Shown: positions 6,856-15,856 of the stretch, piece by piece
How the letters are laid out: the number at the start of each line of letters is the position of its first letter
Position numbering within the stretch: position 1 is the stretch's first letter
Origin: Streptomyces niveus
Lineage (GTDB): Bacteria > Actinomycetota > Actinomycetes > Streptomycetales > Streptomycetaceae
DNA length: 33,079 nt
Assembly (NCBI RefSeq): GCF_001723055.1
Contig: NZ_MDCR01000149.1
Coordinates: forward strand, 1-33,079
Reading direction: 5' to 3'
The notes under the pieces: model-generated
What the model was told of the DNA's origin: nothing
Database searches by the model: none
Seen by the model: the letters and a program-made list of their open reading frames with translations, nothing else
Translations under genes and position numbers: made by a program

Positions 6856-7830
6856 TCAACCCAGCGGCACAGCAACGGCGTTGTACGTCGTGTCCGGCGT
6901 CGGCGTCGTCGTGAAGCGGGCGTTGACGAGGTAGAGGCGGTTGCCCAGCCGGGCCGCCGTCGTCGGGACGTCGAAGCGCGGGTCGGTGATCGAGCGCCGG
7001 AGCGTCGCCGTGCGGGCGCCCGCGTCGAGGTCGAACACGGTGATGAGGTTGAGGCGGTTCTGCACCACGTACAGCGTGTTGCCGACGCGCAACAGGCCGT
7101 CCCCGTTGACGACGTCGGCCGCGCCCTTGAGCGTGATGTTCGTGGCGTGCCCAGTCTTCGGGTCCACCCGGAACAGCTTGCCGATCGGGCTGTTGACGAT
7201 GATCAGCGCGCGGCCGTCCGGCGTCGTCTCGATGCCGTTGGCGCTGATGCCGGTGGGCGCCTGCTCCCACTCGCCGCCGAGCGGGACGCTCCGCAGACCG
7301 CCTTTCTTCTTCCCGCGCGGGACGGTGTAGAGGACGGGGGCGTGCGAGTTCGTGAACCAGGCCCGGTCGCCGTACAGGATCACGTCGTTGACGAAGCCGG
7401 CGGTCGTCGGCTGGTACGTGGCGGTGAGCCGGTTCGTACGGGTGTCGAGCACCCGGATGGAGCCGCTCACGCCGCCCGAGATGTAGAGCAGCCCGTCGCG
7501 GTCGAGCTTCAGGCCGGTCGCGGCGCCGCCGGTCGCGCCCGCCAGGACGGTGCGGCCCTCCCCTGTGCGCAGGTCGGCGCGGCGGACCGAACCGTCCGCG
7601 AGCGAGCCCATGTACGCGTACGGGCCGCTGCCGATGGCGATGCCCTCGGGGCGGAAGCCGTTGGGCAGCGGGAAGTCGGTGGGCCAGGAGGGGCGGATGC
7701 GTTCAGCGGAAGCGGCGGTGGCGGTGGTGGCGGTGGCCGTACCCGCGCCGAGTGCGAACGTCGCGGCCACCGCGCCGCCGAGCACGCTGCGGCGGGAAGG
7801 CAGGGAAGGCAGGGAAGGAGTCTGGGACAT
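6856..7830 (-). CDS. Tat-exported SMP-30/NHL-like beta-propeller protein
   Basis: A 324-residue protein. The N-terminus carries SRRSVLGGAVAATFALGAG, a twin-arginine-type signal, with cleavage probable near ATAASA (about residue 43). The rest is a repeated beta-propeller pattern: GIAIGSGPYAYMGSLADGSV, LKLDRDGLLYISGGVSGSIR, VLDTRTNRLTATYQ, NDVILYGDRAWFTNSH, NGIETTPDGRALIIVNSPIG. This resembles SMP-30/gluconolactonase-like and superoxide-dismutase-like propellers of Streptomyces; the ligand is unknown. The start ATG at 7830 has GGAGG 9 nt upstream, which decides it against longer frames. It is divergent from the erythromycin-esterase-family gene. A 12-bp hairpin lies downstream. Confidence 0.82.
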   Translation of the reverse strand: MSQTPSLPSLPSRRSVLGGAVAATFALGAGTATATTATAASAERIRPSWPTDFPLPNGFRPEGIAIGSGPYAYMGSLADGSVRRADLRTGEGRTVLAGATGGAATGLKLDRDGLLYISGGVSGSIRVLDTRTNRLTATYQPTTAGFVNDVILYGDRAWFTNSHAPVLYTVPRGKKKGGLRSVPLGGEWEQAPTGISANGIETTPDGRALIIVNSPIGKLFRVDPKTGHATNITLKGAADVVNGDGLLRVGNTLYVVQNRLNLITVFDLDAGARTATLRRSITDPRFDVPTTAARLGNRLYLVNARFTTTPTPDTTYNAVAVPLG

Positions 7831-7881
7831 GGCGTCGAGCCTCCGGGGCTTCGGGGGTGCCTGGGGACAGGGACAACTCCG

Positions 7882-7896
7882 GTGCGCTATGCGCAC
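7882..7896. promoter_or_regulatory. Inverted repeat in divergent promoter region
   Basis: GTGCGC-TAT-GCGCAC is a perfect 6-bp inverted repeat roughly midway between two divergent starts (7830 minus, 7967 plus). A possible -10 (TAGCCT, 7954-7959) sits 7 nt before the plus-strand ATG, which would make that mRNA nearly leaderless. A regulator binding site is plausible but unproven. Confidence 0.25.
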
Positions 7897-7966
7897 GTAA
7901 CGCGCCGCACCCGCCACGGAGTTCCCCGTGCGAGAACGGCCCGCACCCGGCTGTAGCCTCGGCGGC

Positions 7967-9268
7967 ATGTCAGCGAATGATCTGGGCGGCGACGTCACCG
8001 AGTGGCTGTCGCGCAACGCCGTACCCCTGAGCGGCGGCCTGACCGCCGGCGCGCCCACCGTCGACCTCCAGCCGCTGAAGGAGGTTCTCGACGGCGTACG
8101 GATCGTGGGGCTCGGCGAGTCGACGCACGGCACGCGTGAGTTCTTCCAGCTCAAGCACCGGCTGCTGGAGTATCTGGTGACGGAGCTCGGCTTCACGACG
8201 CTGGCCATGGAGGCGAGCGCGTCCGCCGGTCCGGCCGTCGACGCCTATGTACGAGGCGGTGTCGGCAACGCCGCGCAGGTGCTGACCGGGCTGGGGTTCT
8301 GGACCTGGCGGACCGAAGAGGTCCTGGACACGATCGAGTGGATGCGCGCGTACAACGACGGGCGCCCGGCGGACGAGCAGATCCGTTTCGTCGGCGTCGA
8401 CCCGCAGCGGTCGGGGGATTCGCTGGCGGTACTCGAAGCGTTCCTGACGAGCGCGGCGCCTTCGCGGCTGCCCGCGCTCCACTCCGCGCTCGGCGTGCTC
8501 GCCACCGCGTATCCGGGCTCGCGCCCGGACCCCGAGCAGCGGCTGATGCGCGAGGCGGAGCAACTGCTGGAGTACGTACGCGGGTACGAGGACACCCCGG
8601 CCGGAGCCGTCGCGGTGCGGCACGCCCGGATCCTCGTCCGGGCCGCCGACCTCGTGACGCGTAACGGGCAGCACCCGGACCCGGAGCGGACGGTCCTCGC
8701 GGCGCGCGACCGGTACATGGCCGAGGCGGTCGCGGACCTCCTCGATGACGACCCGGCGGCCAGGGTGGTGCTCTGGGGCCACAACAGCCATGTCGCGAAG
8801 GGCCGTACGGCCGACTCCCTGCCTCTGCCGCTCGGCGGGCATCTGCGCGAGCGGTACGGGGACGCGTACTACGCCCTCGGTCTCCTCTTCGGCGAGGGCT
8901 CCTTCCGCGCCCACCGCATCTGGCCGGGCCCCTGGAGCGGTGTCGGCGGACTGACGGGCCGGATCGCCGAGGGCAACCCCGTCGGCCCGGCCCCCGCCAC
9001 CACCGTGGAGGCCCAACTCGCCGCCGCCACCCCGTCGGACCACCTGCTGGACCTGCGCCCGGCCACGACGGACGACGCGCCGCAGGCTGTACGGGAGTGG
9101 GCCGGCGCCACGCACGACACGCGGTCGTTCGGCGCGCTGGTGACGCGCTGGTTCTACCGGCGCGACGTCGGCCGGGTGCGGCTGACGGACGAGTACGACG
9201 GTCTGGCGTACGTGGCGGTGTCGACGGACTCGCGTCCCGTCTCGCCGTACCGGCCCGTAAGGCCGTAG
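7967..9268 (+). CDS. Erythromycin esterase family protein
   Basis: A 433-residue cytoplasmic protein of the EreA/EreB-like family. The hallmark GLGESTHGTREFFQLKHRL contains the Glu and His of the active-site cleft, followed by the LAMEAS glutamate and the VVLWGHNSHVAKG histidines; WTWRTEEV and FVGVDPQ are further conserved blocks. Characterised Ere enzymes open macrolide lactones, but many family members in soil actinomycetes have unknown substrates, so resistance should not be assumed. The ATG at 7967 was preferred over GTG 7928 because it gives the usual N-terminus and lies just after a TAGCCT -10, consistent with a leaderless transcript. Confidence 0.85.
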   Translation: MSANDLGGDVTEWLSRNAVPLSGGLTAGAPTVDLQPLKEVLDGVRIVGLGESTHGTREFFQLKHRLLEYLVTELGFTTLAMEASASAGPAVDAYVRGGVGNAAQVLTGLGFWTWRTEEVLDTIEWMRAYNDGRPADEQIRFVGVDPQRSGDSLAVLEAFLTSAAPSRLPALHSALGVLATAYPGSRPDPEQRLMREAEQLLEYVRGYEDTPAGAVAVRHARILVRAADLVTRNGQHPDPERTVLAARDRYMAEAVADLLDDDPAARVVLWGHNSHVAKGRTADSLPLPLGGHLRERYGDAYYALGLLFGEGSFRAHRIWPGPWSGVGGLTGRIAEGNPVGPAPATTVEAQLAAATPSDHLLDLRPATTDDAPQAVREWAGATHDTRSFGALVTRWFYRRDVGRVRLTDEYDGLAYVAVSTDSRPVSPYRPVRP

Positions 9269-9308
9269 AACCGTACAACCCGGCACGCCCCTCGGAAGTC
9301 ATCACTGC

Positions 9309-10085
9309 ATGCCGTCTCCACAGACACTTCGCAGCCGTGGCGTGAGCGCCGCCTTCCTCGGCGACACCGTCGTCATCGAACGCGCCGGGGAACGCGTCAC
9401 GATCCCACTGAGGGTCGTCCGGGCGATACGGGCCGCCGAAGGCGATTCCCGTACGGTCGAGATCACGCTCACCGACACCGTGGTGCACACGATCGCGGCC
9501 AACAACCCGACGGCCGCGACCGCTTTCGTCGCGGCCGTCGCCGCCGCGCTGCCGGCCAGGCCCGACGAGCGGGGCAGCGCCCTCGTACGTACGGAGGCCG
9601 TCGATGCGGGGCCGCCGCTGTTCGCGAGCCGCCGCAATCTGGTGCTGTTCGTCGCGGCCGTTCTCGGCTACCTCGCCTACGTCACGTACCTCGCCGTCGC
9701 CCACGGCCCCTCGGCGATCTTCGGCGCGGTCATCGGTCTGCTGCCGCTGGGTCTCGCCGTCCTCGCCGCCGTCCAGACGGTCACCCGCCTGTACGACAAG
9801 ACGGTGCTGCGGCGCCGTGGCGTGGTCGTCCTGGCACGCTCGACCGGCAGGCTCGGCAAGAGGTCCGTCTACGCCTTCACCGACGCGGAGGGCGACGCCC
9901 GCACATACCGAAGTGGCCTGCACGCGGACACTCTTGAGATCGCCTACGACCCGGCGAACCCGAAGCGCATGGCGTCGATGACCCCGCTCGTCCTGGAGAT
10001 CCCACGCGTGATCGTGCTGGTGCTCTTCACGGCGCTGTTCGGCGCGATCGGCGTGGGCGCCGTCTTCGGTCCGCTGCTTCCGTAA
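9309..10085 (+). CDS. Membrane protein, DUF3592-like
   Basis: A 258-residue protein. The first 90 residues form a soluble beta-rich part (VSAAFLGDTVVIERAGERVTI, EITLTDTVVHTIAANN) resembling small PH-like domains. Two membrane spans follow at about residues 108-130 and 134-156, then a cytoplasmic beta domain (RRRGVVVLARSTGRLGKRSV, LEIAYDPANPKRM) and a last span at about 230-254. The DPANP motif and layout recall DUF3592 membrane proteins. Function is unknown. It starts 40 nt after the esterase-family stop, so it could be co-transcribed, and a strong hairpin terminates the unit before groEL2. Confidence 0.72.
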   Translation: MPSPQTLRSRGVSAAFLGDTVVIERAGERVTIPLRVVRAIRAAEGDSRTVEITLTDTVVHTIAANNPTAATAFVAAVAAALPARPDERGSALVRTEAVDAGPPLFASRRNLVLFVAAVLGYLAYVTYLAVAHGPSAIFGAVIGLLPLGLAVLAAVQTVTRLYDKTVLRRRGVVVLARSTGRLGKRSVYAFTDAEGDARTYRSGLHADTLEIAYDPANPKRMASMTPLVLEIPRVIVLVLFTALFGAIGVGAVFGPLLP

Positions 10086-10128
10086 CCAGCTCCGGGACTC
10101 GCGGCGGCACTCCGGCCGCCCGAACGCC

Positions 10129-10166
10129 CCGAGGGCGGCACCCCCTCTCGGGAGTGCCGCCCTCGG
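10129..10166. terminator. Bidirectional terminator between membrane-protein gene and groEL2
   Basis: CCGAGGGCGGCAC and GTGCCGCCCTCGG make a perfect 13-bp stem, extended inside by a mismatch and three more pairs around TCTC. It lies 44 nt after the plus-strand stop and 50 nt after the groEL2 stop on the minus strand, so it can end both converging transcripts. Confidence 0.8.
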
Positions 10167-10215
10167 TTCGTACAACTGCGTAAGCGCTACGCCATGAACC
10201 GCCGATCCGTCAGGA

Positions 10216-12031
<1,816 letters not shown>

Positions 12032-12052
12032 CGCCCCCCGGTCAACCACACG

Positions 12053-12093
12053 CACGAGGGCCCGTACCCCTTGCCGGGGTACGGGCCCTCGTG
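12053..12093 (-). terminator. Strong terminator after cold-shock gene
   Basis: An 18-bp perfect stem (12053-12070 with 12076-12093) around the loop TTGCC lies 33 nt past the cold-shock gene stop. It separates that transcript from the groEL2 promoter region. Confidence 0.88.
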
Positions 12094-12125
12094 TGTGAGT
12101 GCGTCGTTGGCCGATCGCGCCGGGA

Positions 12126-12329
12126 TCAGACGGCGAGCTTGACCATGTCCGCCTGCGGACCCTTCTGGCCCTGCGAGATCTCGAACTCAACTCGCTGACC
12201 TTCTTCAAGGGTGCGGTAGCCGTCCATCTGGATCGCGCTGTAGTGGACGAAAACATCCGCACCACCGTCGACCGCGATGAAGCCGTAGCCCTTCTCCGCG
12301 TTGAACCACTTGACGGTGCCCTGAGCCAT
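12126..12329 (-). CDS. Cold-shock domain protein (CspA family)
   Basis: A 67-residue single cold-shock domain. Both RNA-binding motifs are present: RNP1 as KGYGFIAV and RNP2 as VFVHYSAI, in the standard order after [12 protein letters not shown]. These proteins bind single-stranded RNA and DNA and melt RNA structure; Streptomyces carries several paralogues. The start ATG at 12329 follows a GGGGAG ribosome-binding site 8 nt upstream. The gene is monocistronic, bounded by the 18-bp hairpin downstream and a 421-nt upstream gap in which a long 5' leader typical of csp mRNAs may lie. Confidence 0.96.
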   Translation of the reverse strand: MAQGTVKWFNAEKGYGFIAVDGGADVFVHYSAIQMDGYRTLEEGQRVEFEISQGQKGPQADMVKLAV

Positions 12330-12643
12330 GCCTAACTCCCCTATTACTGGCCCCTGCGCGGGACCGCACTTCGCGCCGGAACGCGTCGACCGCGGCTGAA
12401 TGTATCTGCCCAACTGCCCTCTGCAACAGGTCAATCGGACGAGAATTCTGGGCATGGCCCAACACGCAAACAGGTGAATTCCCGAGCTACCAGGGCAAGT
12501 CGGGCCGGGCAAAGCGCAAGGAACCGCGCAAACAGCGTCCACACTTTGACCGCATCTTGTCGCGAACTCATATGCGCGGGGCACAGTCGCGGCGGGGTCG
12601 GCGGCGGGGCTACCCCAACTGTACCGCGTTCAACCTCATGGAA
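12330..12643 (-). other. Intergenic region upstream of cold-shock gene, no gene seen
   Basis: I see no convincing coding region here. It probably holds the csp promoter and leader: TTGACC (minus strand, about 12428-12433) could be a -35 and TACATT (about 12399-12404) a -10, but their spacing is too long for me to pair them. The right end adjoins the hairpin at 12644-12676. Confidence 0.4.
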
Positions 12644-12676
12644 TTGCCCCCTCCGCTTCTCTTGCGGAGGGGGCAA
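12644..12676 (-). terminator. Terminator after sulfur-carrier gene
   Basis: TTGCCCCCTCCGC and GCGGAGGGGGCAA form a perfect 13-bp stem with a 7-nt loop, 74 nt past the sulfur-carrier stop on the minus strand. It ends the thrC-sulfur-carrier unit. Confidence 0.78.
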
Positions 12677-12750
12677 ACCCGTTCACTGTGCGTGCTGTTG
12701 AGCCCTTCGGACCAACCGCGCGAATCAACCGCGCGGACCGGCCTCGCGGA

Positions 12751-13026
12751 TCAGCCGCCGGCGACCGCCGGGATGATCGAGATGCCGGCGCCGTCGGGCG
12801 TCGCGGTCTCCAGGCCCTGCTCGAAACGGACGTCGTCGTCGTTCACGTAGACGTTGACGAAGCGGCGCAGCTTGCCCGTGTCGTCCAGGACGCGGGCGGC
12901 GATGCCCGGGTGGTTCGTCTCCAGGGACTCGATGACCTGGGAGAGGGTCGCGCCCTCGGCCGGAACCTCGGCCTTCCCGCCGGTGTACGTACGGAGGATG
13001 GTGGGGATGCGGACGTTCACGCTCAT
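12751..13026 (-). CDS. MoaD/ThiS-family sulfur carrier, CysO-like
   Basis: A 91-residue beta-grasp protein ending in the diglycine SIIPAVAGG, the C-terminus that is activated as a thiocarboxylate. The sequence SVNVRIPTILRTYTGGK, with LRRFVNVYVNDDDVRF and the same VAGG end, is close to what I recall of mycobacterial CysO, which donates sulfur to O-phosphoserine for cysteine synthesis. A role in molybdopterin, thiamine or secondary-metabolite sulfur transfer is also possible because streptomycetes have several carriers. It follows thrC on the minus strand with a 55-nt gap, so the two are likely co-transcribed. No CysM or Mec gene is adjacent. Confidence 0.88.
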   Translation of the reverse strand: MSVNVRIPTILRTYTGGKAEVPAEGATLSQVIESLETNHPGIAARVLDDTGKLRRFVNVYVNDDDVRFEQGLETATPDGAGISIIPAVAGG

Positions 13027-13081
13027 CGGATTCTGCCTTCCGGGAAGTGGCGGGTGGTGCTGCCTGACGGTGTCGAGAGGC

Positions 13082-14398
13082 TCAACGCGCGAGGCCCGCG
13101 GCGCGGAACGCGTCGAGGCTCGGCGGAATCGTCGCGGTCGGTCCCGTCGTCGGCGCGACGGCGTCCAGCGTCTTGAGCCCGTCACCGGTGTTCAGCACGA
13201 CCGTGGTGAGCGCCGGGTCGAGCAGACCCGTCTCGATGAGCTTGCGCGTCACCCCCACGGTCACCCCGCCCGCCGTCTCGGCGAAGATCCCCTCGGTCCG
13301 TGCGAGCAGCTTGATCGCGTCCACGATCTGCTCGTCGTTCACGTCCTCCACGGCGCCGCCCGTGCGGCGCGCGATGTCCAGGACGTAGGGGCCGTCGGCC
13401 GGGTTGCCGATCGCCAGCGACTTGGCGATGGTGTCCGGCTTCTGCGGCCGTACGACGTCGTGGCCGGCCTTGAAGGCCACCGACACCGGCGAACAGCCCT
13501 CGGCCTGCGCGCCGAAGATCTTGTACGGCTTGTCCTCCACCAGGCCGAGCTTGATCAGCTCCTTGAGCCCCTTGTCGATCTTCGTCAGCTGTGAGCCGGA
13601 GGCGACCGGGATGACGAGCTGGTCGGGCAGCTCCCAGCCCAGCTGTTCGCAGATCTCGTACGCGAGGGTCTTGGAGCCCTCGCCGTAGTACGGGCGGAGG
13701 TTGACGTTGACGAAGCCCCAGCCCTCGCCCAGCGGGTCCCCGATCAGCTCCGAGCAGAAACGGTTCACGTCGTCGTAGTTGCCCTCGATGCCGACGAGTT
13801 CGCCGCCGTAGATCGCGGCCATGACGACCTTGCCCTGCTCCAGGTCGTGCGGGATGAAGACGCAGGAGCGGAAGCCGGCGCGGGCCGCGGCGGCGCCGAC
13901 GGCGCCCGCGAGGTTGCCGGTGGAGGAGCAGGAGAGCGTGGTGAAGCCGAAGGCGCGGGCCGCCTCGACGGCGATGGCGACGACGCGGTCCTTGAAGGAG
14001 TGCGTCGGGTTGCCGGAGTCGTCCTTCACGTACAGGCCGCCGGTGACGCCCAGCTCGCGGGCGAGGTTGTCGGCCTTGACGAGCTTGGTGAAGCCGGGGT
14101 TGATGTTCGGCTTCGACGCGACGTCGGCGGGGACGGGCAGCAGCGGGGCGTAGCGCCAGATGTTGTCCGGGCCGGCGGCGATGCGCTTCTTCAGCTCGTC
14201 AGGGGCGTCGGTCGGCAGGTCGTACGCCACTTCGAGCGGGCCGAAACAGCTCTGACAGGCGAAGATCGGGCCGAGTTCGAAGCGTTCCCCGCATTCGCGG
14301 CACGAGAGGGCGGCGGCGGGTCCGAGGTCCACGGTGCCGGCATCGGATGCGGCGGTGTCGGCGGAGTTGTCGGAGTTGTGAACAGTCTGCACAGCCAT
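13082..14398 (-). CDS. thrC: Threonine synthase
   Basis: A 438-residue PLP enzyme converting O-phosphohomoserine to threonine. The PLP lysine lies in NPTHSFKDRVVAIAVEAA, the phosphate loop is CSSTGNLAGAVGAAAARAG and the C-terminal VVLNTGDGLKTLDAV is the family end. Residues about 33-51 hold two CxxC pairs (CRECG and CQSCF), an N-terminal zinc-ribbon-like extension found in actinobacterial ThrC. The ATG at 14398 is 10 nt downstream of an AGGAAAGGG ribosome-binding site that abuts a SAM-I riboswitch, so translation should respond to S-adenosylmethionine. The sulfur-carrier gene follows. Confidence 0.96.
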   Translation of the reverse strand: MAVQTVHNSDNSADTAASDAGTVDLGPAAALSCRECGERFELGPIFACQSCFGPLEVAYDLPTDAPDELKKRIAAGPDNIWRYAPLLPVPADVASKPNINPGFTKLVKADNLARELGVTGGLYVKDDSGNPTHSFKDRVVAIAVEAARAFGFTTLSCSSTGNLAGAVGAAAARAGFRSCVFIPHDLEQGKVVMAAIYGGELVGIEGNYDDVNRFCSELIGDPLGEGWGFVNVNLRPYYGEGSKTLAYEICEQLGWELPDQLVIPVASGSQLTKIDKGLKELIKLGLVEDKPYKIFGAQAEGCSPVSVAFKAGHDVVRPQKPDTIAKSLAIGNPADGPYVLDIARRTGGAVEDVNDEQIVDAIKLLARTEGIFAETAGGVTVGVTRKLIETGLLDPALTTVVLNTGDGLKTLDAVAPTTGPTATIPPSLDAFRAAGLAR

Positions 14399-14415
14399 GA
14401 AGGCGAGGCCCTTTC

Positions 14416-14539
14416 CTCATCTTCCTCGCGACGCGTCTCGCCGCAAGACGGAATTGGCACCTTCCCCACCGTGACCTCGCGGTCGGCGGGAGGGTTGCCG
14501 GGGCTTCAACGGGCCGTTCCCTCTGCCCCTCTGGATGAG
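14416..14539 (-). ncRNA. SAM-I (S-box) riboswitch controlling thrC
   Basis: Read on the minus strand from 14539, the conserved blocks appear in order: CTCATC (P1 5' strand), AGAG-GG with GAGGGA, GGCCC-TTGAAGCCC, GGCAACC, then GGTGCCAATTCC and the closing GATGAG (P1 3' strand, 14421-14416). This is the SAM-I aptamer order, and the P1 pairing is six perfect base pairs. The thrC ribosome-binding site (AGGAAAGGG, 14417-14409) begins within the P1 3' strand, so ligand-stabilised P1 could mask its first bases directly, with no separate terminator stem. Aptamer length is about 124 nt. Confidence 0.93.
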
Positions 14540-14658
14540 CGGTATTCGATTGTCAGCGTGTCGACCCCCGACATGCGACGGTCGTTCGCGTTGTTCAAGA
14601 CTGTAACCGAACCCCTGGACGGTTGAGCCCTTCGTCCGATCCGCGAGATGGAGATCAC

Positions 14659-15600
14659 GTGCTGCGAGAGGTGGAGCGCTGGCTGGCCCGGCGGTCCTGG
14701 TCGGCGGCGGAGCGGCCGGTCGGACGGCTGGTCGCCGCCAAGCAGGGTGCGCAGGTCAGCGTGGTGCTCCCGGCCCTGAACGAGGAAGCCACCGTCGGCC
14801 GGATCGTGTCGGTGATCCGGCGCGAGCTGATGGCGGGACCGGCGCCGCTCGTGGACGAGCTGGTGGTGATCGACTCGGGTTCGACGGACCGTACGGCCGA
14901 GGTCGCGGCGGCGGCCGGGGCGCGCGTGGTGCACCGCGACGACATCCTGCCGAGGCTGCCGGCGGTGCCGGGCAAGGGCGAGGTGCTGTGGCGTTCGCTG
15001 CTGGTGACGAGCGGCGACATCGTCTGTTTCGTGGACGCGGATCTGCGGGACTTCTCGGCGGAGTTCGTGTCGGGGATCGTGGGGCCGCTGCTCACCGAGC
15101 CGGACGTGCAGTTCGTGAAGGCGATGTACGACCGCCCGCTCGGCGACGCGCCGGGGCAGGGGGGCCGGGTGACCGAGCTGGTGGCGCGTCCGCTGCTGAA
15201 TCTGCACTGGCCGCTGCTGGCGGGGTTCGTGCAGCCGCTGGGCGGCGAGTACGCGGTGCGGCGCTCGCTGCTGGAGCGACTGCCGTTTCCCGTGGGGTAC
15301 GGGGTGGAGCTGGGGCTGCTGGTGGACGCGCTGCACACGGTGGGGCTGGACGCGCTGGGCCAGGTCGACGTCGGGGTGCGCAGGCACCGGCACCAGGACG
15401 GGCAGGCGCTGGGGCGGATGGCGGCGGCGATCTACCGGACGGCGCAGCTGCGGCTGTCGCGGGGGCATCTGGTGCGGCCGGTGCTGACGCAGTTCGAGCG
15501 GGGCGAGGGGGGCTTCGAGCCGCGTACGCACGCGGTGGACACGGAGGAGCGACCGCCGATGCGGGAGATCACGGAGTACGAGGCGCGGCGCGCGGCATAG
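14659..15600 (+). CDS. Glucosyl-3-phosphoglycerate synthase-like glycosyltransferase
   Basis: A 313-residue GT-A-fold glycosyltransferase resembling actinobacterial GpgS (GT81). Visible motifs are SVVLPALNEEATVGRIV, LVVIDSGSTDRTAEVAAAAG, the metal-binding DAD in CFVDADLRDFS, and PLGGEYAVRRSLLERLPFPV with VGYGVELGLL. GpgS transfers glucose to 3-phosphoglycerate on the way to glucosylglycerate and methylglucose lipopolysaccharide. The GTG at 14659 has GGAG 5 nt upstream; the TTG at 14623 also opens the frame but has no ribosome-binding site. The gene is divergent from thrC and precedes the trehalose genes, which suits a compatible-solute neighbourhood, though the exact acceptor is not proven. 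Confidence 0.85.
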   Translation: MLREVERWLARRSWSAAERPVGRLVAAKQGAQVSVVLPALNEEATVGRIVSVIRRELMAGPAPLVDELVVIDSGSTDRTAEVAAAAGARVVHRDDILPRLPAVPGKGEVLWRSLLVTSGDIVCFVDADLRDFSAEFVSGIVGPLLTEPDVQFVKAMYDRPLGDAPGQGGRVTELVARPLLNLHWPLLAGFVQPLGGEYAVRRSLLERLPFPVGYGVELGLLVDALHTVGLDALGQVDVGVRRHRHQDGQALGRMAAAIYRTAQLRLSRGHLVRPVLTQFERGEGGFEPRTHAVDTEERPPMREITEYEARRAA

Positions 15601-15648
15601 CCGCCGAGTTCGTATGATTTACGTATCGACTTGCCTATATTGCCCGGT

Positions 15649-15789
15649 ATGTCGATTACTGCGATGACGGTGATGGCCGTGGCGCCCCTGACCACGGAAC
15701 AGCTCTGGCTGCTGGGCGGCATGGTGCTCGCCCTGGTCGGGGCGGGTGTGGTGGCCCTGGCGGCGGCCCGTGGGCGGGGCCGTGGCTGA
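15649..15789 (+). CDS. Small single-span membrane protein
   Basis: A 46-residue ORF: MSITAMTVMAVAPLTTEQ, then a hydrophobic stretch WLLGGMVLALVGAGVVALAA (about residues 20-39), ending in a positive ARGRGRG tail. That layout is typical of a small one-span protein with the C-terminus in the cytoplasm. A good -10 sequence TATATT (15636-15641) sits in an A/T-rich pocket 7 nt before the ATG, which would give a leaderless transcript. It lies 67 nt upstream of otsA. I recognise no family; the short length makes the call uncertain. Confidence 0.45.
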   Translation: MSITAMTVMAVAPLTTEQLWLLGGMVLALVGAGVVALAAARGRGRG

Positions 15790-15856
15790 ATGGCTGATCC
15801 ACGCCGACCTGAAACCGTACGTTTGAGCGTTTCCGCGAAGGGCTAGGTTTCGCCTC

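Noticed and set aside
7967..9268. Macrolide resistance determinant
   Set aside because: The family is erythromycin esterase-like, but no biosynthetic or resistance neighbours are present and most soil homologues have no known macrolide activity.
12399..12433. TTGACC and TACATT as a csp promoter pair
   Set aside because: The spacing (24 nt) is too long for a normal promoter, so only the region is noted.
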